Origin: Noviherbaspirillum sp. L7-7A
GTDB lineage: Bacteria; Pseudomonadota; Gammaproteobacteria; Burkholderiales; Burkholderiaceae_D
NCBI RefSeq assembly: GCF_019052805.1
Contig: NZ_JAHQRJ010000001.1
Coordinates: forward strand, 434,001 to 498,000
Direction of reading: 5' to 3'
DNA length: 64,000 bases
Of this stretch, positions 7,699-16,475 are shown piece by piece. Position 1 is the first letter of the stretch; every line of letters begins with the position of its first letter. The notes below the pieces were generated by a model. That model was given only the letters and a program-made list of their open reading frames with translations. It was not told the DNA's origin and did no database searches. A program made the translations under genes and the position numbers.

Positions 7699-9882
7699 AT
7701 GCCCGCTTTTCAGTTTCGACGTTCCAGAATCAGCCTTGCCGTATTGATGACACTGTGTGCCGGCGCCCAGGCCCAGTCGCAAGAAACCACCGCGGCGCAG
7801 ACGCTGCCGACTGTTAACGTCAATGCTTCCGCCGATGCATCCGCCGGCGGCCTGCCGGCCGAATATGCCGGCGGCCAGGTGGCGCGCGGCGCCCGTCTCG
7901 GCCTGTTTGGCAATGTCGACCAGATGAGTGCGCCGTTCAGCAGCACTGCCTACACCCAGGCGCTGATCCAGGACCAGCAGGCGCGCAGCGTGGCGGACGT
8001 GCTGCAGAATGACCCGACGGTGCGGGTGGCGCGCGGTTTTGGCAATTACCAGGAGCTGTACATGATTCGCGGCTTCCCGGTCAATTCGGATGACCTGGCC
8101 TATAACGGCCTGTATGGCCTGCTGCCGCGCCAGTTCGTCGCTACCGAACTGCTGGAGCGGGTGGAAGTGCTGCGCGGCGCGAACACCTTCATCAATGGCG
8201 CAACGCCGGGCGGCGGCGGCATTGGCGGCGCGATCAACCTGGTGCCCAAGCGCGCACCGAACACGCCGCTGACCCAATTCACCGCTGGCTTTGACAGCGG
8301 TGGCCAGGGTTACCTGGCAACCGATCTTGCCCGCCGCTTCGGTGAAGACAATGCCACTGGCGCACGCCTGAACCTGGTGCGTCGCGATGGCAATACCGCA
8401 ATCGACCGCGAAAAGCGCGAACTGAGCGTGGCGTCGCTAGGCCTGGATCACCGCGGCCGTAATTTCCGCCTGTCCGCCGATGTCGGCTTCCAGGAACACA
8501 ATCTCAAGCAGGCCCGCCCCAGCGTGATGCTGGGCGCCGGCGTGCCGGTGCCGGATGCGCCGAATGCTTCGTCCAACTTCGCACAGCCATGGTCTTATTC
8601 GAATGAGCGTGACACCTTTGGAACGGTGCGGGGTGAATTCGACCTGTCGCCGGATGTCACCGCCTGGGCCGCCGCTGGCGCGCGCCATGGCACCGAGCGC
8701 AACAGCCTGGCCAATCCCACGGTGATCAATGCCGCCGGCGATACCAGCACCTATCGCTTCGACAATGCGCGGCGCGACACGGTGCGCACCGGCGAGATCG
8801 GCATCCGCGGCAAGCTGCGTACCGGCGAGATCGGCCATACGCTGAGCGCTACCGCATCGAGCTTCGACCAGAAATCGCGCAATGCGTATGGACTGAGCGA
8901 CTTCAGCGGCTTTGCCTCCAATCTGTATGCGCCGGTTGCGGTAGCGGCGCCAGCGCCCAGCTTCTTCACCGGCGGCGTGCTGGGCAATCCTCTGCTCACG
9001 CAACGCACCGAGCTGTCCAGCTTCGCGCTGGCCGACACGCTGTCGTTTGCGCAGGACCGGGTGCTGGTCACCGTCGGCGCGCGCCAGCAGAGCATCAAGG
9101 ACCGCAGCTACGCATACGCTACCGGCGCGCAAGAAGGCAGCTATGACAAGAGCGCGGTGACGCCGATTGCCGGCCTGGTGGTCAAGCCGATGCAGAACCT
9201 GTCGCTATATGCAAACTATGTGGAAGCCCTGACGCGCGGCGCGGTGGCGAGCGGCACCGTGCGCAATGTGGGCGAAGTATTTTCCCCATATCGCTCGCGG
9301 CAGAAGGAAATCGGGGCGAAATACGATGCCGGCCAATATGGCGTGACCCTGGCGCTGTTCTCCACCTCCCAGCCGATGGGCGTGATCAACAGCGCCACCA
9401 ACCTGTTCGGCATCGATGGCGAGCAGCGTAACCGCGGCGCTGAACTGACCGTGTATGGCGCGCCCATGCGCGGGCTGCGCCTGCTGGGCGGCCTCACGCT
9501 GCTCGACGCGGAACAGCGGAAGACGGCAGGCGGCGTCAATGATGGCCGCGACGTGATCGGCGCGCCGAAGATGCAGGCCAACCTCGGCGCCGAATGGGAT
9601 GTGCCCGGCGTGCGCGGACTGGCGCTGAACGGCCGCATGCTGCATACCGCTTCGCAATACGCCGATGCGGCCAATACGCAGAAGCTGCCCTCCTGGAACC
9701 GTTTCGACGCCGGCGTGCGCTATGTGACGAACTGGGGCAAGCAGGCAGTCACCCTGCGTGGCCAGATCGAGAACCTGACCGACCGGGACTACTGGGCATC
9801 GGCCGGCGGTTATCCGGGCCTGGGTTATCTGGTGCTGGGCGCGCCGCGCACCCTGACGGTGTCGGCCACGATCGATTTCTGA
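7699..9882 (+). CDS. TonB-dependent siderophore receptor
   Basis: A 727-residue outer-membrane receptor. Residues 1-25 are a signal peptide ending in AQA. The plug domain follows (about 70-190) with DVLQNDPTVRVARGFGNYQE and VEVLRGANTFINGATPGGGGIGGAINLVPKRA, the standard plug motifs of the siderophore subfamily. The rest is a 22-strand barrel with alternating polar and non-polar residues, and the protein ends in an aromatic Phe after SATID, the outer-membrane insertion signal. An obvious TonB box is not clear, though LPTVNV near residue 36-41 is a candidate. The ligand cannot be told from sequence; ferrichrome- or coprogen-type hydroxamates are plausible. Divergent from the PepSY gene and behind a Fur-like box. 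Confidence 0.93.
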   Translation: MPAFQFRRSRISLAVLMTLCAGAQAQSQETTAAQTLPTVNVNASADASAGGLPAEYAGGQVARGARLGLFGNVDQMSAPFSSTAYTQALIQDQQARSVADVLQNDPTVRVARGFGNYQELYMIRGFPVNSDDLAYNGLYGLLPRQFVATELLERVEVLRGANTFINGATPGGGGIGGAINLVPKRAPNTPLTQFTAGFDSGGQGYLATDLARRFGEDNATGARLNLVRRDGNTAIDREKRELSVASLGLDHRGRNFRLSADVGFQEHNLKQARPSVMLGAGVPVPDAPNASSNFAQPWSYSNERDTFGTVRGEFDLSPDVTAWAAAGARHGTERNSLANPTVINAAGDTSTYRFDNARRDTVRTGEIGIRGKLRTGEIGHTLSATASSFDQKSRNAYGLSDFSGFASNLYAPVAVAAPAPSFFTGGVLGNPLLTQRTELSSFALADTLSFAQDRVLVTVGARQQSIKDRSYAYATGAQEGSYDKSAVTPIAGLVVKPMQNLSLYANYVEALTRGAVASGTVRNVGEVFSPYRSRQKEIGAKYDAGQYGVTLALFSTSQPMGVINSATNLFGIDGEQRNRGAELTVYGAPMRGLRLLGGLTLLDAEQRKTAGGVNDGRDVIGAPKMQANLGAEWDVPGVRGLALNGRMLHTASQYADAANTQKLPSWNRFDAGVRYVTNWGKQAVTLRGQIENLTDRDYWASAGGYPGLGYLVLGAPRTLTVSATIDF

Positions 9883-9896
9883 TCGCCCATGTGAAT

Positions 9897-9928
9897 CCGC
9901 CCCGTCATGGCAATCCATGACGGGGCGG
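9897..9928. terminator. Strong hairpin between convergent receptor and bacterioferritin genes
   Basis: A perfect 14-bp stem (CCGCCCCGTCATGG pairing with CCATGACGGGGCGG) around a CAAT loop. No T tract follows on either strand, so it may stop transcription weakly or protect 3' ends in both directions. Confidence 0.65.
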
Positions 9929-9996
9929 GTCTGCTGCGCTGTTCCGCATTTTGCCGGCGACGCCATCCAGCGGCGCCGGCAAACTTCATCTCCGTA

Positions 9997-10476
9997 TCAG
10001 TCGTCCTTCTCGCCCATCTGCGATTGCAGGTAGTTCTGCAGTCCGATGTCCTGCATCAGGCGTTCCTGGGTTTCCAGCCAGTCGATCGCATATTCGCAGT
10101 GTTCCAGCAGCTCTTCCAGCAGGTCGCGGGTGACGTAGTCCTGGGTGGATTCGCACAGGGCAATCGCCTGGGTCAGCACCGGATGGAAGCTGCGCTCGTA
10201 TTGCAGGTCGCAGTTGAGGCATTCGGCCGGATCCTCGCCGATCAGCAGCTTGCCCAGGTCCTGCAGGTTGGGCAGCCCGTCGAGGAACAGGATGCGCTCG
10301 ATGAGCTTGTCGGCTTCCTTCATCACCCGGATCGACTGCTTGTATTCGTACTTGTCCAGCCGCTCCAGGCCCCAGTTGCGGAACATGCGCGCATGCAGGA
10401 AGTACTGGTTGATGGCGGTGAGTTCGTTCTTTAAGACCTGGTTGAGCGTGCTCAGGACCTGGGGATTGCCTTTCAT
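9997..10476 (-). CDS. bfr: Bacterioferritin, haem-binding subunit with a lost ferroxidase site
   Basis: A 159-residue ferritin-like four-helix subunit, colinear with E. coli Bfr. Met52, the axial haem ligand at the dimer interface, is kept ([14 protein letters not shown]). Of the di-iron ligands Glu18 and Glu94 remain, but the positions of Glu51, His54, Glu127 and His130 hold Val51, Glu54, Cys127 and Ala130. By established Bfr biochemistry such a subunit should bind haem but not oxidise iron well. A good ribosome site (AGGAG) precedes ATG 10476. It is the second gene of a pair; the upstream partner keeps the ferroxidase ligands and lacks Met52, so a mixed 24-subunit shell is expected. Confidence 0.92.
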   Translation of the reverse strand: MKGNPQVLSTLNQVLKNELTAINQYFLHARMFRNWGLERLDKYEYKQSIRVMKEADKLIERILFLDGLPNLQDLGKLLIGEDPAECLNCDLQYERSFHPVLTQAIALCESTQDYVTRDLLEELLEHCEYAIDWLETQERLMQDIGLQNYLQSQMGEKDD

Positions 10477-10491
10477 ATTCTTTTCTCCTGT

Positions 10492-10977
10492 TTAAGTGGG
10501 GGAGGACGCATCCATCTGGCTCTGCTGATAATTCTGCAGGCCAACCAGTCTGATCAGTTCCATATGCTGTTCCAGCCAATACGCATGATCCATTTCGGTG
10601 TCTTCCAGCTGCACCAGCAGCATGTCGCGGGTGACATAGTCCTTCACGCTCTCGCAGGCGGCGATGGCCTTCCTCAGTGCGTCGGCGACATGGTATTCGA
10701 GGTCGAGATCGGCCTGCAGCATGTCGGGCACGGTGCGGCCGATGTTGAGCGGGTCGCGCTTGCTGAGGTCGGGCGTGCCGTTGAGGAAGAGGATGCGCTG
10801 GATCAGCGCGCGCGCATGCTGGCGTTCATGGTCGGACTCGTGCAGGCTCATGTCGGCCAGGCGGTTCAGGCCGAGATGCCGGTAGATCTCGCCATGGATC
10901 AGGTACTGGTCGACCGCGGTGAGTTCGCCGGTGAGCAAACTGTTCAGGACTCCGATGATTGCTGTATCACCCTGCAT
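10492..10977 (-). CDS. bfr: Bacterioferritin, ferroxidase subunit lacking the haem ligand
   Basis: A 161-residue Bfr subunit. The di-iron ligands are present: Glu18, Glu51, His54, Glu94 and the pair Glu128/His131 (one residue inserted before the last helix relative to E. coli). The haem-ligand position is Arg52 instead of Met. So this subunit should carry out Fe(II) oxidation but should not bind haem by itself. Start ATG 10977 has GGAGAG upstream. It ends 15 bases before its haem-type partner, indicating one transcript. The pair resembles the two-subunit bacterioferritins known in Neisseria and Pseudomonas. Confidence 0.92.
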   Translation of the reverse strand: MQGDTAIIGVLNSLLTGELTAVDQYLIHGEIYRHLGLNRLADMSLHESDHERQHARALIQRILFLNGTPDLSKRDPLNIGRTVPDMLQADLDLEYHVADALRKAIAACESVKDYVTRDMLLVQLEDTEMDHAYWLEQHMELIRLVGLQNYQQSQMDASSPT

Positions 10978-11227
10978 AACACTCTCCACCTTGATATAAC
11001 GACTTGAACATATTGCGGTCGATCCCGGGATCGGGCAACGCCGGTATTGTAATGGCTGGAACCCGGCGGATTGCACCAAAGCGCAAGGAACCTTGCGAAA
11101 GTCCCTTGCGTTTGCAATCTTCAGGCGCCGCGCGATGCTGCTTCAGGCTTCAAATGATACAAAATTGGCACGTATGTGCAGGAATTTCTCCGGAAAAACC
11201 TTTTTGTGACAACGCCGGCGACACTGT

Positions 11228-12322
11228 TCAGATGCCGCGCGCGCCACGCACCGCCCGCCCTAACTCGATTACCGACATCGCGTAGAAGAAGCTGCGGTTG
11301 TACTGTGTAATGGCAAAGAAATTATTGGCGCCCAGCCAGTACTCGGTCGGCGCGGCGCCGTTTTGCAGATCGACCAGGCCAAACAGCATGTCATTGGGCG
11401 GTTCCGCCGGGGTCTGGACGCCAGCCGCGCGGATTTCATCGAGGCGGAACTTTGCCTCCAGTCCCTGGTTCAGGAACATTTCCCAGCCGCTTCCTGACGA
11501 CTGGTCCAGGGAGGCGGGGAAGACCGTGGGTTCACCGCGTTTCCAGCCATGCTGGACCAGGAAGTTGGCAATGCTGCCGACGGCGTCGACCGGCGAATTG
11601 CGCAGGTCGATCCTGCCGTCGCCGTCGAAGTCGACCGCATATTTGCGGATGCTGCCGGGCATGAACTGCGGCCAGCCTATTGCGCCGGCATAGGAGCCGC
11701 GCAGCGAGAACGGGTCGATGCCATTGTCGCGTGCAAACAGCAGGGTGTTGGCGAGCTCGCCACGAAAATATTCCATGCGGGCCTGCCGGGTAGGGGTGTC
11801 CGGATAGGCAAAGGCGAGCGTGGTGATGGCGTCCATTACGCGGAAGTTGCCGGTGTTGCGGCCATAGACGGTTTCAACGCCGAGAATGCCGACGATGATC
11901 TCGGCCGGCACGCCGAATTGCTCTTCGGCGCGCTGAAGGGCGTCGGCATAGTCGTTCCAGAATCTCACGCCGGCATTGATGCGAACCGGCTCGACGAAGC
12001 GGGCGCGGTAGGCTACCCAGTTCTTGGGTTTGCTGGCCGGGGCCGGCTTCATCAACTGGATCGCGCTGTCGACAAAACGCACCCTGGAAAGCGTGCCCTC
12101 GAGTTCGGCGCGGGAATAGCCGTGCCTGGCCACCATGTCATCGATGAAGGCGCTGACTTCGCGCCACTGGGCAAAGCTGGCGAACTCGCCGGCGTCGTCC
12201 GCCTCGACGGCTGGCTTGCGCGCCTTGGCTGCGCGCTGCGCCGGTTCGGCGGCCATGGTGTGGCAACCGCTGAGGATAGCGGAGGCGAGAAAAAGGGAAA
12301 GAAAAAGCCGGGTGCAGTTCAT
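11228..12322 (-). CDS. mltB: Membrane-bound lytic murein transglycosylase B
   Basis: A 364-residue lipoprotein. Residues 1-20 form a lipoprotein signal with lipobox LSGC (Cys20). The SLT2-family core covers about residues 50-340; catalytic Glu150 is in GVETVYGRNTGNFRV, and SYAGAIGWPQFMPGS and DFDGDGRIDL follow. MltB cleaves the glycan strands of peptidoglycan and releases 1,6-anhydromuropeptides in the periplasm. Its ATG overlaps the stop of tgpA as ATGA, so it is translated in coupling with the transglutaminase-like gene, an association that links glycan cleavage to that operon. Confidence 0.93.
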   Translation of the reverse strand: MNCTRLFLSLFLASAILSGCHTMAAEPAQRAAKARKPAVEADDAGEFASFAQWREVSAFIDDMVARHGYSRAELEGTLSRVRFVDSAIQLMKPAPASKPKNWVAYRARFVEPVRINAGVRFWNDYADALQRAEEQFGVPAEIIVGILGVETVYGRNTGNFRVMDAITTLAFAYPDTPTRQARMEYFRGELANTLLFARDNGIDPFSLRGSYAGAIGWPQFMPGSIRKYAVDFDGDGRIDLRNSPVDAVGSIANFLVQHGWKRGEPTVFPASLDQSSGSGWEMFLNQGLEAKFRLDEIRAAGVQTPAEPPNDMLFGLVDLQNGAAPTEYWLGANNFFAITQYNRSFFYAMSVIELGRAVRGARGI

Positions 12323-14367
12323 CGGGATTGAATCAGTAAGGTCTTGAGTTGTTGGATGGGCGTGCCATAGCGGGTGCGGCGCAATGCGTCGACCGTGGCT
12401 GGGGAGCCGTAACGTATTGTCTCGTAAAGTTCGAGAAAACCCAGCACGGCAAGCCGGCGCTCCGCTGACAATCCGCTCTGCTGCAGGCGCTTGCGGTAGG
12501 CCAGCGGGCCCTCGTGCGCCGCCCGCGGCAGGCCCTGGCGCGCCAGCTCCTGGCACAGCTTTTTGTACAGCATATCGGCCGGGTCGGTCTTTTCACGGTG
12601 ACGGATCAGGGGCAACGCAACCAGCGCGGTGACCGCCGCGCCCAGGGTCATCACCAGGATCGCCAGGGTGCTCCAGTCAGGATTGTCGATGCCCAGCGAC
12701 TGCAGGAAGCCGCGCTGCTTCGCCGGTGTGTAGTTCAGCACCCACTGGTTCCAGGCATTATCGATCGCGTCCCGGTTGTCGCGCAGCTTGCGCAGCACCG
12801 TCAGCCACGGGCCCTGCGGCCCTTGCAGGGACCAGAAACTGCCGAACGCGCCGGGCGCCAGCGCCGCCGACAGGTTGCGCTCGACCCGGTCCGGCGCCAC
12901 GGCGGCAGTAGGGTCCACGCGGACCCACCCGCGTCCGGCCAGCCAGACTTCGGCCCAGGCATGGGCATCCGACTGGCGAACAGTCAGATAACCATCGACC
13001 TTGTTCAGTTCCCCGCCTTGGTAACCCGTCACCACCCGCGCCGGGATGTCCAGGATGCGCATCAGCACCACGAAGGCGCCGGCATAGTGTTCGCAGAATC
13101 CGGCACGGGTGGCGAACAGGAATTCATCCACTCCATGCCGGCCCAGCGTGGGCGGGCGCAGGGTATAGCGGAAATTCTGCTCGCGAAACATCTGCAGCAC
13201 CGCGTTGACCAGGTCCATGTCGTTGGCCGACCGTGCCCGCAGGCGGGTCGCGAATTCATGGGTTTGCGGGTTGTAGCCCGGCGGCAGGTCCATCCAGTCG
13301 CGCAGCGTCACCGCCGATTCATTGGCCTGCAGCCGGTAGTCCAGCGAGGAGACGGCGTCGTAGCGTATGCGCTGGCTGATGGGCTGGCTGGCCAGCAGCT
13401 GGAAGTCCGGCTGGATCTGCACCGGATTATTCTCCAGCTGCGGCGGGCCGGCCGGCAGGTCGAGCGCGAACAGGGAGCGCCTGCCGCTGGCTTCCAGGGT
13501 GACCTGGTAATGCACCGGCTTGCCGCGGCCAAGCACCTGGCGCGACGAAGGCAATGCGCTTGCCAGGGGCGTCCAGCGGCGTCCGTCGTAGTGGCCCAGC
13601 ACCGGACCGCGCCAGTACAGCGCGGACGGTGGCGGCGCCGCGTCGGAAAAGCGCACCCGGAAGGCGATTTCCGGCGACAGAGTCAATTCGGAAATGCTGC
13701 CCGGCTCCATGCTGTCGGACAGGCCGGTGCCATTGCGCACCGCATCCTGCGGCATGCCCCAGAGCGGCCCCTGTATGCGGGGGAAGAACACGAACAGCAC
13801 CACGGCCAGCGGCGCGGCCAGCAGGAACAGCTGCGATGCGGCCATGAGCCGCCGACGCAGCGGTGGATGCACGCCCGTGTACTGGAAGGACATCAGCGCC
13901 GTCAGGACCGCAATCACGCCGGCGCTGGCGAGCAGGGCGCTGGCAATCGTCTGCGAATAGAAGAAGGTGGTCAGCAACACGAAAAAGCTGAGGAAGGTGA
14001 CGACGAACAGGTCGCGTCGCGCCCGCATTTCCAGCAGCTTCAGCGCCAGCAGCAGTACCAGCATGCAAACGCCGGCCTCGCGCCCGAGGTAGGTGCCGTA
14101 GCTGGCATACACGCCCAGCATCAGCAGCGCCACTACCGGCAGCAGCAGCAGACGCGGCGGCATGCGGTTGCCGTGAAAGGTGATCCAGCCGCGCCAGAGC
14201 AGCAGTGCCGACGCCGCCAGGCTGGCCCAGCTGGGCAGGTGCCAGGCATGCGGCATCATCACCAGCGCGCAGGCGCCGAGCAGCAACAGGGTGTCGGACT
14301 TTTCGCGCGGCAGGCCGCGCATCAGGCGTTCGCGCCACGTGGCCACGCGCGCAGCAGTGCTATTCAT
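12319..14367 (-). CDS. tgpA: TgpA-type transglutaminase-like membrane protein (DUF3488)
   Basis: A 682-residue inner-membrane protein. About six helices lie within residues 27-195, then a periplasmic DUF3488 region and a transglutaminase-like core with Cys425 (RAGFCEHYAG), His469 (SDAHAWAEVW) and Asp485 (WVRVDPT), the complete catalytic triad. One more helix is near residues 560-585, followed by a cytosolic C-terminal DUF4129-like segment. The Pseudomonas homologue TgpA is needed for viability and has transglutaminase activity; the role is likely in envelope protein cross-linking or processing. Gene order moxR-DUF58-tgpA with overlaps at both ends (4 bases with mltB and 4 with the DUF58 gene). 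Confidence 0.92.
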   Translation of the reverse strand: MNSTAARVATWRERLMRGLPREKSDTLLLLGACALVMMPHAWHLPSWASLAASALLLWRGWITFHGNRMPPRLLLLPVVALLMLGVYASYGTYLGREAGVCMLVLLLALKLLEMRARRDLFVVTFLSFFVLLTTFFYSQTIASALLASAGVIAVLTALMSFQYTGVHPPLRRRLMAASQLFLLAAPLAVVLFVFFPRIQGPLWGMPQDAVRNGTGLSDSMEPGSISELTLSPEIAFRVRFSDAAPPPSALYWRGPVLGHYDGRRWTPLASALPSSRQVLGRGKPVHYQVTLEASGRRSLFALDLPAGPPQLENNPVQIQPDFQLLASQPISQRIRYDAVSSLDYRLQANESAVTLRDWMDLPPGYNPQTHEFATRLRARSANDMDLVNAVLQMFREQNFRYTLRPPTLGRHGVDEFLFATRAGFCEHYAGAFVVLMRILDIPARVVTGYQGGELNKVDGYLTVRQSDAHAWAEVWLAGRGWVRVDPTAAVAPDRVERNLSAALAPGAFGSFWSLQGPQGPWLTVLRKLRDNRDAIDNAWNQWVLNYTPAKQRGFLQSLGIDNPDWSTLAILVMTLGAAVTALVALPLIRHREKTDPADMLYKKLCQELARQGLPRAAHEGPLAYRKRLQQSGLSAERRLAVLGFLELYETIRYGSPATVDALRRTRYGTPIQQLKTLLIQSR

Positions 14368-15353
14368 GCTTCCTGCCCGTACAGCGCGAGCGCGCGCAGG
14401 CAGCTTTCCCGGTGCGCGCCGCCCAGCGCAGACGGATGGCTTGCCGATCCCAGGCGAAAGGCATAGGGCATGCCGCGCGCCTCGGCTTCCAGCACCCAGC
14501 GCGTCATGCGGGACAGCCTGGCTTCGGTATCCATGGCAGCGGGCAGGGCGGCGAAATCGATGCGCATCTCGCTCGCGGCGCCGCCTTCGAAATGCTTGCT
14601 GACCAGCGTGCCATCATTGCCCAGGCGGGCAATCTGGCGCCAGGCCAGTCGTTTCATCGAATCGCCAGTCTGGTAGGCGCGCACGCCGGCGAAATCATCC
14701 TCGCCGCCGATGCCGTGGCCCTCGTTCATCAGCGCCTCGGCAATTGGCAGTGGCGGCGCATGGTCTTCCGGACGCGGATAGACCAGCACCTTCTGCTCCG
14801 GCTGCCAGTAGCTCCAGGCGCGCAGCAGCCCGAGCGGAAAGCTGGTGTGCAGCCGGATGCGCGGCGCGGCCAGCCAGCCGCGATGCGTGGCGGGCGCCTG
14901 CAGCGCGATCACGCAGTCGCCTCTGGCCGGAATGTCGCAGGGCTGCTCGCGCGCCGGCAGGCCGTCGCCGGTGAACCCGATCCAGATCGCATGACGCCAG
15001 TAGGGACGGCGGTTGGACAGGTGCAATTCGAACTGCGCCTCCTCGCCGGCGAATACCGGGCTGGCGCGGCCTGGGTTCAGATGCAGATAGGCCAGGTTGC
15101 GAAAGCTCAGATGCATAGCGATCAGCGCACAACTGAGCAGCAGGAAAGTCAGTCCATAGCCCATGGCCAGGTTGTAATTCAGCGATCCGACAAACAGCAG
15201 CATCAGCAGGGCGGCAAACGCCAGCCCGGGCTTGGTTGGCAGGATGAAGACCCGGCGCTGGTTCAGCACCACTTCGCCGCGTTCGGCGCCATGCAGCCTG
15301 AACAGCCAGCGATCCGTTGCGCCGCGCAAGGTTTGCGTCATCGTCGTGCGCAT
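14364..15353 (-). CDS. DUF58 domain protein
   Basis: A 329-residue membrane-anchored protein. Two close hydrophobic segments are at about residues 37-80; the DUF58 motif GEDDFAGVRAYQTGDSMKRLAWRQ is near 225-250. DUF58 proteins accompany MoxR ATPases and are related to von Willebrand A-type modules. The start at 15353 is 9 bases beyond the moxR stop; ATG 15341 is an alternative. Its end overlaps the tgpA start by 4 bases. With moxR and tgpA it makes the standard MoxR-linked cell-envelope module. Confidence 0.88.
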   Translation of the reverse strand: MRTTMTQTLRGATDRWLFRLHGAERGEVVLNQRRVFILPTKPGLAFAALLMLLFVGSLNYNLAMGYGLTFLLLSCALIAMHLSFRNLAYLHLNPGRASPVFAGEEAQFELHLSNRRPYWRHAIWIGFTGDGLPAREQPCDIPARGDCVIALQAPATHRGWLAAPRIRLHTSFPLGLLRAWSYWQPEQKVLVYPRPEDHAPPLPIAEALMNEGHGIGGEDDFAGVRAYQTGDSMKRLAWRQIARLGNDGTLVSKHFEGGAASEMRIDFAALPAAMDTEARLSRMTRWVLEAEARGMPYAFRLGSASHPSALGGAHRESCLRALALYGQEA

Positions 15354-15361
15354 GGGAGGCG

Positions 15362-16282
15362 TCAGACGGGAACGGTTTTCATCAGTTGCAGCACGAGGTC
15401 GCGGCTGGAAGCGGCGCTGCCGCCGGCCGAACGCAGCGGCCGCAGCCGGTGCGCCGCAACCGGCAACAGGACTGCCTGCACATCCTCGGGCAGCACATGG
15501 TTGCGGCCTTCCAGCGCCGCCCAGGCGCGTGCCGCCTGCAGCAGCGCGATTGCCGCACGCGGACTGAGGCCCTCGGCAAACAGGCCGCCCTGGCGGGACG
15601 CCTGCACCAGCGCCTGCACATAACTCACCAGCGCCGCGGAGGCATGCACGTCGCGCAGCCCTGCGCGGGCATCGGCCAGCTCGCCCGGCGTCATCGCTGG
15701 ACGCATCGCCTTGACCATGGCGCGCCGGTCCTCTCCCATCAGCAGCGCCCGTTCCGCCGCCGCATCCGGATAGCCGAGCGACAGGCACATCAGGAAGCGG
15801 TCCAGTTGCGACTCGGGCAACTGGAAGGTGCCGATCTGGTGAGTCGGATTCTGGGTGGCGATGACGAAGAACGGGTCGGGCAACTCGCGCGTCATGCCGT
15901 CGGCCGATACCTGCCGCTCTTCCATCGCCTCCAGCAGGGCTGACTGGGTCTTGGGCGTGGCGCGGTTGATTTCATCGGCCAGCAGCACCTGGGTGAATAC
16001 CGGGCCTGGGTGGAAGGAAAAACCGTTCTTGTCGCGGTCGAACACCGAGATGCCCACCACGTCGGCCGGCAGCAGATCGCTGGTGAACTGCACCCGGTTG
16101 AATTTCAGCCCCAGTGACGTCGCCAGCGCATGCGCCAGCGTCGTCTTGCCCACGCCCGGCACATCCTCGATCAGCAGATGCCCGCCTGCCAGCAGGCACA
16201 CCAGCGCCTGCCGTATCTGCATTTCCTTGCCAACGATGACTTCTCCGACCTGCGCGGCAACGGCATGAATTCTGGAGTACAT
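15362..16282 (-). CDS. MoxR-type AAA+ ATPase
   Basis: A 306-residue AAA+ ATPase of the MoxR class. Walker A GVGKTT is at residues 43-48, Walker B with Asp103-Glu104 in LLADEINRA, and sensor 1 lies in VIATQNPTHQIGTFQLPESQLDRF. MoxR proteins act as chaperones that help assemble or activate partner proteins carrying VWA-like domains, here the DUF58 gene just downstream. ATG 16282 was taken; a longer in-frame start at 16348 would add 22 unconserved residues. First gene of the moxR-DUF58-tgpA-mltB operon. Confidence 0.93.
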   Translation of the reverse strand: MYSRIHAVAAQVGEVIVGKEMQIRQALVCLLAGGHLLIEDVPGVGKTTLAHALATSLGLKFNRVQFTSDLLPADVVGISVFDRDKNGFSFHPGPVFTQVLLADEINRATPKTQSALLEAMEERQVSADGMTRELPDPFFVIATQNPTHQIGTFQLPESQLDRFLMCLSLGYPDAAAERALLMGEDRRAMVKAMRPAMTPGELADARAGLRDVHASAALVSYVQALVQASRQGGLFAEGLSPRAAIALLQAARAWAALEGRNHVLPEDVQAVLLPVAAHRLRPLRSAGGSAASSRDLVLQLMKTVPV

Positions 16283-16475
16283 AGTGTTCCTGTTGGGAGC
16301 TGGGGCGATATGAAAAACCGGATGCAGGACCTTATTGTAGTATGGCAACGTCCTGTTTTATTGCTTCCGATAAACCATTTGTTTGAGCAGCAGTGAATAA
16401 AATGGCATGCAAAAACCGGTTTTTCGTTAAACTACGGGCATTCTATGCGAGAACGTGCGTGCAGCGTTCCTCAAC

